A DNA stretch of 64,000 bases, taken from assembly GCA_012845835.1 (NCBI GenBank), contig JABAKD010000024.1:5636109-5700108 (forward strand), written 5' to 3'. The notes under the pieces are model-generated. The model was given only the letters and a program-made list of their open reading frames with translations. It had not been told where the DNA came from and searched no databases. This document shows, in pieces, positions 1 to 10,075 of this stretch; positions within the stretch are counted from its first letter, which is position 1; every line of letters starts with the position of its first letter. Position numbers and translations under genes: made by a program. The stretch comes from Undaria pinnatifida (Eukaryota > Sar > Phaeophyceae > Laminariales > Alariaceae).

Positions 1-631
1 AACGAAACAAGACGAAAAAGGCAAGCAAAGAGGAGAAAAAGAAAAGAAAACCAAGAAAAGACAAGACAGGAAAGAAAGGGAAGAAGAAGAGAAAAAAAGG
101 ATAAAAGAAATAGAAAAAGAAAAGAAAGAAAATGTCATACTAGCAGACCCTAGGAACTGGCTAAGGATGACATTGGGCTAACAGAGGGTATCACGTCCAT
201 CATCAATGGCACCTGGGAGAGAACGCAACATGGCGAAGAAGTCAGGGCGGTCCTATGTTATCTTGTGATGGCCATTAGAAAGCCCACAACTTTCAATACG
301 ATGATGGCCCAACCCAGACTTCAGTCTCTTGGGCATGACGCTCCCCCTTCCGCCCCTCCCCCCTTCCTCCCCTTCCCCCCTCCCCCCCTCCCCCCCTCCC
401 CCACGTCCCCTCCCCGCCCCCCCCCTTCCCCCTCCCCCCGGCCTCTTAGAGATGCCAAGGGTGGATGACGCTGCCGCAGCCTTTGCGTCTCTCCGTTCAT
501 GCCAATTCCGCATGACAACTCGGCTCCCTCCTCTACTCTTCGAAACCATCTGCCAGCCTTCTGAGCAGCCTTTCGCCATCCTTCGAATTTCATTCCAAAA
601 ACCGACATATCCTCCTTCAGATGATCCAGTA
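1..631. repeat. Segmental duplication, copy 1 (left edge cut by window)
   Basis: This stretch recurs almost unchanged at 3043-3668, an offset of 3042 bases. It consists of a homopurine (A/G) tract (about 1-130), a unique-looking segment, a C-rich/polypyrimidine run (about 350-440) and a tail that leads straight into the TATG array. Differences between copies are small indels in C-runs and single substitutions. The short frames inside (Pro-rich on plus, Gly-rich on minus) come from the C/G runs, so I call no gene. Confidence 0.85.
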
Positions 632-1032
632 GTATGTATTATGTATGTATGTATGTATGTATGTATGTATGTATGTATGTATGTATGTATGTATGTATGT
701 ATGGTATGTATGTATGTATGTATGTATTGTATGTTGTATGTATGGTATGTATGTATGTATGTATGTATGTATGTATGTATGTATGTATGTATGTATGTAT
801 GTATGTATGTATGTATGTATTATGTATGTATGTAGTATGTAGTATGGTATGTATGTATGTATGTATGTATGTATGTATGTATCGTATGTATGTATGTATG
901 TAGGTATGTATGTATGTATGTATGTATGTATGTATGTATGTATGTATGTATGTATGTATGTATGTATGTATGTATGTATGTATGTATGTATGTATGTATG
1001 TATGTATGTATGTATGTATGTATGTATGTATG

Positions 1033-1068
<36 letters not shown>

Positions 1069-1362
1069 TGTATGTATGTATGTATGTATGTATGTATGTA
1101 TGTATGTATGTATGTATGTATGTATGTATGTATGTATGTATGTATGTATGTATGTATGTATGTATGTATGTATGTATGTATGAATGTATGTATTATGTAT
1201 GTATTATGTATGTGTATGTATGTATGTTTGTATGTATGTATGTATGTATGTATGTATGTATGTATGTATGTATGTATGTATGTATGTATGTATGTATGTA
1301 TGTATGTATGTATGTATGTATGTATGTATGTATGTATGTATGTATGTATGTATGTATGTGTA
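632..1362. repeat. (TATG)n tetranucleotide microsatellite, interrupted
   Basis: About 730 bp of TATG repeats, with interruptions clustered in the first 270 bp (for example near 702, 727-745, 820-850 and 883) and near 1033 and 1180-1215. A 4-bp unit has no stop in several frames, so it generates long artificial Met-Tyr-Val-Cys frames that are not genes. The right flank (TGTTGTTGTTG) differs from that of the second array, so the two arrays share only their left flank. Confidence 0.97.
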
Positions 1363-1485
1363 TGTTGTTGTTGTTCTCACATTAACTCGCATAATCAAGT
1401 CCGTGGTCACAGGACAGGCTTCAGTCACTCTGGAGCTGAGGAATACCCCAGGGAAAAACACACACAACCCACGGTGGTACACGAA

Positions 1486-2755
1486 TATTATAAAAATTAA
1501 AATACACTCCAGCTGTCAGATCGAAGATTTCGTCGAAATTCATCTTTGCAAGCTGTGTGTGATACTCCGATCGCGCGCATTACGAGTTGTGTGTCCTTAT
1601 TAAGGATTTAGATCGGCGACTCCCCTTACAGCTACAGTGTACTGTAGCTATCAGGGTCAACAGGATGATTTTAGTCAGTCTGTGCGCGGAAACTATAAAA
1701 CCCGTTTCTGAGGGGGACAAAATCTGACAGCTGTGAAGGGAAAGCGGGGGCCTGGTTTTGATCAAAAGCGAGCGGGTTTGGAGGGGGGCGGGGGTGGGGG
1801 GGGGGGGGGGGGAAAGGGGCAATTTGTGCATGTAAGCTATAAATCCTTTCGAGGGGATAAATCTGACGGTTTTGGCACCAGTATATTATTGGGGGCGGGG
1901 GGGGCGGGGGCAGCTCAATATGTGCCTGGAAACTATACATTATTTCGAGGGGATAAATGTGACTTTTTTGGAAATAATACATCATATATCCTGGGGTAAA
2001 TCGTACAATCAGTAAATAAAGAGAGGGTGGAGTGTTCGAGGAGGTGAGGTTGGGATGGGTTGGGGGGGGAAGGGTGGGGGGTGGGGACGGGGGGGGGGGG
2101 GGGACGGGGGGGGGGGGGGAAAGGCTTTAGGTGAGGGGTTTGTTATACGTGTGGTGCTAGGTCTGGGCGAAGGTGCGGGTGATGGGGAAGAAGGGGGCGT
2201 TCGAGGCGGGGGGGGGGGGGGGGGGGGGGGGGGGGAAACACAGCGGCATGGATGGCTCTTGAAAGACAATGAGGTGCTATCCTGTGCGTGAAGTGTTTAT
2301 TAATGTGGCGGATTTTGATATTTGGTGCGGCGTTTGAGTAAGGGAGAGCAAGAGGGGGGGGGGGATTTTTAGGAGGTTTTGGTCACAAAAAAATATTCAA
2401 ATACACTTCGGCTGTGAGATCAAAGATATGTAGCAGCTTGTTATACGCGTGGTGCTAGGTCTAGGCGATCGTGCAGGTGGTCGGGAAAGAGGGGGCGTTG
2501 GAGGCGGGGGGGGGGGGGGGGGGGAAACACAGCGGCATGGATGGCTCTCGAAAGATAATGAGGTGATATCCTGTGCGTGAAGTGTTTATTAATGTGGCGG
2601 ATTTTGATATTTGGTGGGGCGTTTGAGTAAGGGAGAGCAAGAGGGGGGGGGGAGGATTTTCAGGAGGTTTAGGTCACAAATAATATTCAAATACACTTCG
2701 GCTGTGAGATCAAAGATATGTAGTAGCTTGTTATACGCGTAGTTCTAGGTCTAGG
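1486..2755 (+). repeat. R1 composite element, copy A (core plus G-rich modules)
   Basis: Begins with the roughly 255-bp R1 core (1486-1740), recognised by TATTATAAAAATTAAAATAC followed by a CCAGCTG motif and ending at an ACAGCTGTGAAGGG motif. Downstream are modules built on AAACTATA...GAGGGGATAAATSTGAC (about 1832-1890 and 1925-1985), separated by long poly-G runs. It then has a 2.1-copy tandem repeat of 290-298 bp with repeats of GTTATACGYGTGGTGCTAGG starting at 2142, 2440 and 2730. No coding capacity is visible. Confidence 0.8.
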
Positions 2756-3042
2756 CGATCGAATATATCACAGCTGACGCAATTCATGCCTCCACCAGAA
2801 ATATATAAAAGTGAAATCGGGAGTCAGTCTACGATGTGCCAGGTACAGGCCGGTGCATACGTCTCACTACTCACGCCGGGAGAAACCAAATATTCCGATT
2901 GCCACCCAAGGAAGACTACCACGTATATATTACACGTAGTATCTATCACTACACATTCGCACGACAGGCATTAGTCAATTGGAGAAGAAGAAACAAAGAA
3001 AAGAGAAGAAGATGAAGGGAAGGAAGGAAAAGAGAAGAAAAA
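2756..3042. other. Spacer ending in a homopurine tract
   Basis: No gene seen. From about 2981 the plus strand is almost entirely A and G and runs without a break into the second segmental-duplication copy. It is a candidate triplex-prone mirror-type tract. I see nothing else. Confidence 0.6.
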
Positions 3043-3668
3043 AACGAAACAAGACGAAAAAGGCAAGCAAAGAGGAGAAAAAGAAAAGAAAACCAAGAAA
3101 AGACAAGACAGGAAAGAAAGGGAAGAAGAAGAGAAAAAAAGGATAAAAGAAATAGAAAAAGAAAAGAAAGAAAATGTCATACTAGCAGACCCTAGGAACT
3201 GGCTAAGGATGACATTGGGCTAACAGAGGGTATCACGTCCATCATCAATGGCACCTGGGAGAGAACGCAACATGGCGAAGAAGTCAGGGCGGTCCTATGT
3301 TATCTTGTGATGGCCATTAGAAAGCCCACAACTTTCAATACGATGATGGCCCAACCCAGACTTCAGTCTCTTGGGCATGACGCTCCCCCTTTCCGCCCCT
3401 CCCCCCTTCCTCCCCTTCCCCCCTCCCCCCTCCCCCCCCTCCCCCAGTCCCCTCCCCGCCCCCCCCCCCCTTCCCCCTCCCCCCGGCCTCTTAGAGATGC
3501 CAAGGGTGGATGACGCTGCCGCAGCCTTTGCGTCTCTCCGTTTCATGCCAATTCCGCATGAACAACTCGGCTCCCTCCTCTACTCTTCGAAACCATCTGC
3601 CAGCCTTCTGAGCAGCCTTTCGCCATCCTTCGAATTTCATTCCAAAAACCGACATATCCTCCTTCAGA
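3043..3668. repeat. Segmental duplication, copy 2
   Basis: Near-identical direct copy of the first 626 bases of the window. It has the same order: purine tract, the block around the ATGATGGCC sequences, C-run, then the TATG array. The match stops at the microsatellite. Confidence 0.9.
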
Positions 3669-4457
3669 TGATCCAGTATGTATGTATGTATGTATGTATG
3701 TATGTATGTATGTATGTATGTATGTATGTATGTATGTATGTATGTATGTATGTATGTATGTATGTATGTATGTATGTATGTATGTATGTATGTATGTATG
3801 TATGTATGTATGTATGTATGTATGTATGTATGTATGTATGTATGTATGTATGTATGTATGTATGTATGTATGTATGTATGTATGTATGTATGTATGTATG
3901 TATGTATGTATGTATGTATGTATGTATGTATGTATGTATGTATGTATGTATGTATGTATGTATGTATGTATGTATGTATGTATGTATGTATGTATGTATG
4001 TATGTATGTATGTATGTATGTATGTATGTATGTATGTATGTATGTATGTATGTATGTATGTATGTATACATGTATGTATGTATGTATGTATGTATGTATG
4101 TATGTATGTGTGTATGTATGTTTGTATGTATGTATGTATGTATGTATGTATGTATGTATGTATGTATGTATGTATGTATGTATGTATGTATGTATGTATG
4201 TATGTATGTATGTATGTATGTATGTATGTATGTATGTATGTATGTATGTATGTATGTATGTATGTATGTATGTATGTATGTATGTATGTATGTATGTATG
4301 TATGTATGTATGTATGTATGTATGTATGTATGTATGTATGTATGTACGTACGTACGTACGTACGTACGTATGTATGTATGTATGTATGTATGTATGTATG
4401 TATGTATGTATGTATGTATGTATGTATGTATGTATGTATGTATGCATGTATGTATGT
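3669..4457. repeat. (TATG)n tetranucleotide microsatellite, nearly pure
   Basis: About 790 bp of TATG repeats, roughly 195 units. It is much purer than the first array. Interruptions are a TATACATG variant near 4066, GTGTGTATGTATGTTTG near 4107-4122, and a block of six to seven TACG units at about 4344-4370 that arose by T-to-C change and spread. Reading frames across it (up to 383 codons) are repeat artefacts. Confidence 0.97.
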
Positions 4458-5640
4458 GTTTGTGGGTTCAAAACCTGATTGGTGATGCGAGAGGCATGAG
4501 ACAGCATCTTCTTTGTGGATAGGGTTTTCCAGGACAACATCGTACGAAAAAGTGCCCAGAGGACGTGATTTGGGGCATGATAAGATGATAAGTTGCCATA
4601 CCCGGGATGTCAAACACCACCAAACGACTACCCGGGCACCCGGGTTCCTGGGTACCCGTTTCAAACGCATACCCGGGTGCCCGGGGCCCAAATTCTCGGT
4701 GAGTATTGTGAAGTGCTACTCGTACGCGTGACGGGTATTGGCAAGCCGGGTAATATTCGGGAGTACTCGGGTAATCGGAAAAAGGGGAACACCTCAAGTT
4801 CAAGGATATAAAACATCCGTACTACATACATACGGCCATATTCGGGTGTACATGGTGCCTTTGTGGTCAACTTCGGGTAAAGTTCTATCTCAGCGTTCGC
4901 CACGCCCCAATGACGCTATCTGCGTGGCTGGGTGGATCGGTCTGAGGTGTGTTGATACACACGTTGTGGGTTCATGGGGAGGGTGTTAGTGGACATTTTT
5001 CCGGTGTGTTATTATGTGCTCTACTACTTCTGAAACAGGTACTATTATATGTCCTGCAGTCGTACGGGGTAGCGCGTTTGCGATAGCCCGCCGTCGCCTG
5101 TTCGCTCGCTCGCCAGCTCGCGCGTCGTCGTTCCCCCGTCGCTGCCACCTTGGGGCAGCCTTTGGCTGACCTCGTCGCTCGCCCGCTGTCCTTTGCTCGC
5201 TCGCTCGCTCGCTGTCGTCCGATCGCCCCCCGCCGCTTTTTTTTTTCGCAATGCTTTGTTGTCGGCAACTAATGACACGCGAACCGCGAGTAACCCTTTC
5301 GTTTGTATCGCAAGCAGGTTGCCCGATTTAAAGGCAATGTCTGCAAAGATTCTTGGGATACAAGGGTGGGAAGGAGGAGCGTGACAGACGCAATTGGTCA
5401 ACTCTAAGCACTGCATTAAGCTACGACGTACTGCGTTGGCAGTTGTTCGCCGTATAAATCGGAAGGAAGCACACCCCCCTTAGATAACACCCTCTATTAC
5501 ATGAGCACACCCGGTGATGTATTGTTTGTTTCGTTTTTCCACAACCACTTTATCACCGGAGGTACGTTTAAATACCACACCGCCCACGGCGAACGCCTGA
5601 AAAAAACAATAAATTCCAAATTATTACACTATCTAGTGGA
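4458..5640. other. Non-coding stretch with CCCGGG-rich patch and (CTCG)n run
   Basis: No gene is supportable. At 4599-4695 the hexamer CCCGGG or close variants occur at least five times in about 95 bp, in ACCCGGG/CCCGGGT context. At 5090-5235 there is a CTCG-rich low-complexity run ending in a T-tract. The rest shows no protein or repeat signature I recognise. Confidence 0.5.
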
Positions 5641-5679
5641 TACCGTTCACCCGTAACGGGCAAAGATTTGGACACCAGC

Positions 5680-6012
5680 ATGGAGGCAACAGCTGTGCCC
5701 CATCACAAGGACACGAAGGAGTCTGCGACCCCAACCCCAGCGGTACCTGCTGCTGCCGCTCCTCGAGCGACGATCATGTCGTTTTTCTCCGAGATCAGCC
5801 CGCTCACCGGTACCGGTGCTGGTGCTACCGATACCCCGTCTCTTACTCCCGCCGAGCCCCAAGCTCCGACTACGGGTACCGGTACTGGTCAAGCACCCGA
5901 AGCTCAGGCAGCCACGGCGAACTCGTCAAGCAAAGGGCCTGGGGTCCCGTCAGCAGCACCCGAATCGTCAGCAACCACGGCTGCCACAAAGCGGCAGGAC
6001 CATGCTGCCAGG
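5680..6012 (+). CDS. Possible first exon, Ala/Thr/Pro/Ser-rich protein
   Basis: The open frame has its first ATG at 5680 and codes for about 110 residues very rich in Ala, Thr, Pro, Ser and Gly, with TGTGTG-type runs. A strong donor-like CAG|GTAAGAG lies at about 6010-6017, near the frame end, so this could be a 5' exon with an intron to follow. No acceptor or second exon could be confirmed. It lies upstream of the decayed copia pol at 6660, so a gag remnant is an alternative, although I see no zinc knuckle or gag motif. Low-complexity composition makes chance openness possible. Confidence 0.3.
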
Positions 6013-6017
6013 TAAGA

Positions 6018-6655
6018 GCCACGAGTGGAAGGGCAACGTCGAGAAAGCTCTTTTCACGGAGCACCCCAAGACGAAAGGCAAAAAATGGAGATGAAGCCGC
6101 CCTACTCTGTAACCAAACCCCGTTACGTCGCCTCGTTAGCGCACCCCCTATATTCTGGCTGGGGTTTAATCACATTCCTAAGCGATCGTTAATAACGTTA
6201 GCACACCCCCTCAATGCCACACCCCCTCCTTACCATACCCAGGCTGCCGTGGGTGGTTGCTATCACCGGGAGTACGTTAAACACCATACCTCCCTACCAC
6301 AGCACACCCAGTGATAACACTCTTAAACGCCCAGTAGTTATCACCGGGGTGCGCGTTTTTCCGTGTTACACGGTATACGCTCATTGTAGCATTTCCCCTG
6401 TAAACAATCCACGAATTAAAATATCATCTTCCTACGAAGAGTGAGAAAAAACAATTCAATAAACCAGAAGAAAGAACGAAGTTAATGCTGTTCTCATCAA
6501 CCTGATACATACAGCTGCAAGAAATATTTTGAATTCTTCGCTGTATCAGCAACTTATCTGATACAAGCTGGCTGTTACCGTGCACCCTGAAAACATCCAT
6601 AGGTCAAACGAGCGGTAGGTGGATCACACAGCGCTTGAAAAGATGAATATTGACC
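6018..6655. other. Spacer with repeated AGCACACCC motifs
   Basis: No gene seen. AGCACACCC-type motifs recur (near 5466, 5505, 6200 and 6301). A TATCACCGG-AGTACGTT segment at about 6261-6285 repeats one at about 5551-5575. This suggests an old duplication flanking the 5680-6012 frame. Confidence 0.4.
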
Positions 6656-8265
6656 GTATATTTCATCGAAGTCACAGCTGACGCGTTGGCGGCACATTTA
6701 CACCTGTTGATGAAGTGCCCGCTGGTTACAAGGTAATTGGATGTTACTTGTTCCGTGTACACATGGAAAGGTAACGAGCTGGGCGAAGTCTTCAAGCCGA
6801 AATCGAGGCTGGGAGCGTTAGGCTACAGTCGAACCGAAGACATCAACTAATTTTGAAACGTTTTCACCTATTCCCTCCGCCTTGTCTATCAACCTCCTAA
6901 CCAAGATGACCACTTAGACGTGGAGTAAGATTTTAAATGCGCTGACCCCGACTGTAATATTTACATGAGGCTCCCACCAGCTTCACTGAGAAAGGAGGGA
7001 AGGTTTTTCGTGTGAATAAGAGTTTGTACGGGTTGAGGTAAGCAGGGCGCATGTTCAGCGCACGTATCGTAAATACGGTCGTAGGTTACGGTCTTGAGCA
7101 GTGCAAGACCGATCCATGCGTGTTCCGCTTCATGAAAGATGAAACAATGATGCTGATGGTTGCGGTTAACGTGGAGGACATATTCGTGGTAGGGGGTGCG
7201 AAAGGGGTTGCTGAGTTCCACGGCGCTCTGAATAACTAATTTCTAACTTATATAATTGGAGAACTGTCGTGGTATACAGGTTGCCCATTGGAACGAAATT
7301 TCAAGGACAGGACCATTAATATGTCCCAAACTGCTTTCGTTGAGGAATTACCGAACTATTTTGAAATCCAGTGACCCACTAAAACAAGCGCGATCCTCGC
7401 TAAACCGTTGATTAAGCTAGGTCCAAGGACGGAGGATGACCCCGGAGGAAAACATCCTTATCGGCAGGCGGCTTGAAGCCTCCTGTGGTTTGGTCGGACA
7501 TCGCGAATGCTGTACGAGTGTTGGCACGCCATATCAACAACCGTGGCGCAGACCACTGGCATGCTGCGCTCAAGATCCCCTCGTATTTGCGTGGTACGCT
7601 GTTATGTGTGGTGGTGCCTGTTCATGTTTGAAAGTCGACGACGCAAAGGTGTGTCACTTCGTCTACTACGGAAGCCGAATACGTAGCTTGTGGGGATCGG
7701 AATAAAGGCGAGGCACTGAATCTGTGTACGGGGTTGGAATGTCTGCAGCCGCATCTGCGAGGCAAGCCGATCGTTGTATTCGGAGACAACGAGGAGGCTA
7801 AATCTTTGGCCGACAACTCCCTTAACTCATCCCGTCGCAAGCACATTGAGGCGCGTCATCACATTATCCGAGGTCTGGTAAGGTGCGGTCAAATCAAAAT
7901 GGACTTTGGAGCCATCCCACTGTAAGGTAGAGGTGTATGCAGCATCAGTCTCTGAGCTCCTCATATGAGGATTTCAATATCTAACCCGAAAGTGGAATCG
8001 AAGGCATTCGTTCGCACATCCCGACCAAGCTTCCATGCCTTAGCCCAAAAATAAAATGTACTCGCGTGAAATTACTTCCTTGACCGGCAGTTTCTCACAT
8101 GAGGAACTCAACCGCGGAGGGACCTTTTGGCGCAAAAAGGTGCAACCCCTACCATGAGATGACTCTTTGTCAGTTCCGAAGAGCAACAACCTGACATCCT
8201 CACAACGGACTTAGCGGTTGCACCTTTCGACGCGCATACCAAGATTCTGATCAGTCAATCGGCGT
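6656..8265 (+). pseudogene. Decayed Ty1/copia reverse transcriptase-RNase H, split by a TIR insertion
   Basis: Frame-shifted copia pol remains are readable in pieces. 6660-6960 carries the RT N-terminus, with a YFETFSP-like motif near 6840-6880. 6961-7240 carries NKSLYGLRQAG, a DPCVFR motif and a degraded catalytic box reading NVED where the intact copy at 39 kb has HVDD. About 7650-7695 carries the RNase H STTEAEYVA motif in a shifted frame. 7734-7907 carries the FGDN and KHIEARHH motifs. The last RNase H segment (EEQQPDIL, corresponding to DQHADIL) continues at about 8169-8260, on the far side of a 258-bp insertion. It shares domain order with the intact copy but is clearly diverged and dead. 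Confidence 0.85.
7908..8165. mobile_element. 258-bp TIR element (MITE-like), copy A, inside copia RNase H
   Basis: The left end starts GGAGCCATCCCAC and the right end, read in reverse complement, starts GAGTCATCTCA. Inverted similarity runs into CCTCAYATGAGG-type motifs. TTT lies on both sides (7905-7907 and 8166-8168), consistent with a 3-bp target duplication. The RNase H reading frame resumes in phase after removing the element plus one TTT, which locates the insertion precisely. A second copy is at 63485-63736 in the opposite orientation. Confidence 0.8.
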
Positions 8266-9301
8266 AAATTTTGAAATGGAAATTTGCTTGATTGTGTTAA
8301 GATGATGATACAGACCACGCCTAGTCATGCAAGCACAATATTTAATGAGTAGTAACCCCAAGGTACTTTGTGGGCCGTGTGTGATTCGAGCATATATTTC
8401 GCATTAGTCCTGCGTCCGCCGTGGTCATGGTGAAGTAAGCTAGCAGGTGTGTAGGGTTTTCCCCTGAGACCAGGTCTGTTTACCTCGTTGGTTATTCGTT
8501 GTTGTAATTACGAAATAAATTATACGTCTTGGTAACATTCTGACAAAGATGTGCAGACCTAAGGAGCGTGTTCGTTTGTCTCTGCAATCGATATCAGACG
8601 GTGCTGATATCGCGTGAGCAAATCAGATACGGAGATTGACGTTCCCAAAATGTTTCGTTTGTATATTTCGTGTCGACGATTGACGCTTCTGCGTCGGTGG
8701 GTTGTGTGTAGGTTGTGTGATCCGATGCTCTTCCGTTGGGGGTACAATAAGCGGTGAACCAACCGGTACAAGATTGTCTTATATGCTCTTCAAGCCTTTA
8801 AACCTCGCGGTCTATAGAGCTACCTTTGGCAGAATTCAACGAATAGGTCGTTAGGTTGGTTGGGTTTGAGGGCCCAGCGTCGACGCACCGACACACACGG
8901 ACACAAGCACTCGCATACGCACAGAGAGAGACAGACAGACATCCGCAGTAGATCTGCGCACTTGAATAAAGTAAGCCTGTTTGCCTTTTTTTTTTGGATA
9001 TTTTTTGGCAGACAACGTGGAGACAGATGACCGTTAGATACGGAGAGATCACGTTGCAGCGCTCTGGCTTCGCTTCATCGCCTGCTACTCATTAAAATGA
9101 GGAGCCTCATACACAGCAGGTTGCGCTCTTTGCAGTAGTGAGTGTGCTGCCCTTCCATAACTCCCGGAATCAGTGTATGAGCTACAGTATATAGATTATC
9201 AAGCCAGCAGTCTCCGAGATTAACGGTGAACCGTAGGACGCGCCACGACGAAAAACATTTCGTCCATTACATTGCCAACGTGCGTCTATCTATGCTCTTA
9301 C
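8266..9301. other. No recognisable gene
   Basis: A stretch of about 1 kb. The first 290 bases may be the remains of the copia 3' end: a TGTTAAGATG...TTCTGACA segment at about 8297-8553 begins TG and ends CA, but no second LTR was found. If the paralog at 26.8-31.8 kb is a guide, exon 3 of the membrane-protein gene should lie here on the minus strand. I do not see it, so the gene copy appears truncated. Confidence 0.4.
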
Positions 9302-9548
9302 CGAGAGTAGCAGAAGAGCACATCAATCCCACTTCCGTGAGATAAGAGGGGCGCGGGTTGGTATCTTCCGGAAGGTAGACGCTGTACGACAGGCCCTGCA
9401 CGTACTCCCCCTCATCGCAAACAATAGTCCGGTTTCCAGTTTTGTTCCAGTGGTTATACCCTCGACTGAGGACACGACACCAGTCCGGAACAAGTGAATT
9501 AGACGTAGGGCTAGGAGTGGGCTGGGAGTGGGCTGAGCTCCACGGCCA
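9302..9548 (-). pseudogene. Exon 2 of truncated membrane-protein paralog (copy 1)
   Basis: Minus-strand exon of 247 nt matching exon 2 of the complete gene at 29194-29429. Shared motifs are VPDW, RVLS and CDEGEYVQGLSYSVY, ending VGLMCSSATL. The donor is G|GTAAGAG, leaving phase 1 as in the other copy. The acceptor is CTACACAG|TGG, phase 0, matching the phase 0 end of exon 1 of this copy. Two Asn-Lys-Thr/Asn-Arg-Thr sequons precede the Cys-rich motif. Downstream exons 3-5 were not found, so I call the locus a partial or dead copy although this exon itself is open. Confidence 0.65.
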
Positions 9549-10075
9549 CTGTGTAGGGGTGCTACGCTAGAAACAGTGCCTCTAGGGCAAATCGATTATG
9601 CGTGAACGGGGTCCTTGGCGTGGGACGTACCCACTGTCGTCAAAACACCATTACCAGGTATTTGTTATGTTACGATCGATTTGCGATAGTTTTCGTCAAG
9701 TACCTTGGGCATGGGATTGCATAATTTTTGTTTTTTAGAAACATTTTTTTGTGTGCGTGTGGAACCTCAGGAGGTTATTCCTGCTGCCCTCATCTTACTA
9801 TGCTTATGCAGTTGTTGCTGTAGTAGAATGGCAAGATGAAACCAGGTCAATACACGAGCCATTATCACCATATTAGATGAGTTACAGTAGGGTATGGGGG
9901 TGTGGCCTTTCTCTGAACGTCAACGGTGCACGAAACATATTTTTTGTATAAGTGACCAACGCCTTATCACGATGCATGGTACGCGAAATATGCACCAATC
10001 CTTTTCTGGATGTCCTCCCTTGAGCAGCGTTATACCCCACCCCAAAGCCTGGTTTTGAGAACAAATTACGTGCAA
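9549..10075. other. Intron-like spacer
   Basis: Within the presumed intron 1 of the copy 1 gene. No recognisable feature. Confidence 0.4.

Noticed and set aside
1-130. Telomere-type or CRISPR-type repeat
   Set aside because: The purine tract has no fixed short unit, and no regular repeat-spacer array exists anywhere in the window.
253-608. Gly/Arg-rich and Pro-rich frames around C-runs (also at 2009-2291, 10671-10895, 48918-49175 and 49388-49917)
   Set aside because: Produced by homopolymer-rich repeat modules; not conserved between copies of the repeats.
849-1500. Long frames of repeating Met-Tyr-Val-Cys (and Ile-His-Thr-Tyr on the other strand), here and at 3371-4691
   Set aside because: They are translations of the TATG microsatellite, open in several frames on both strands at once.
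8297-8553. Possible 3' LTR of the decayed copia element (TG...CA ends)
   Set aside because: No partner LTR, polypurine tract or target duplication could be found.
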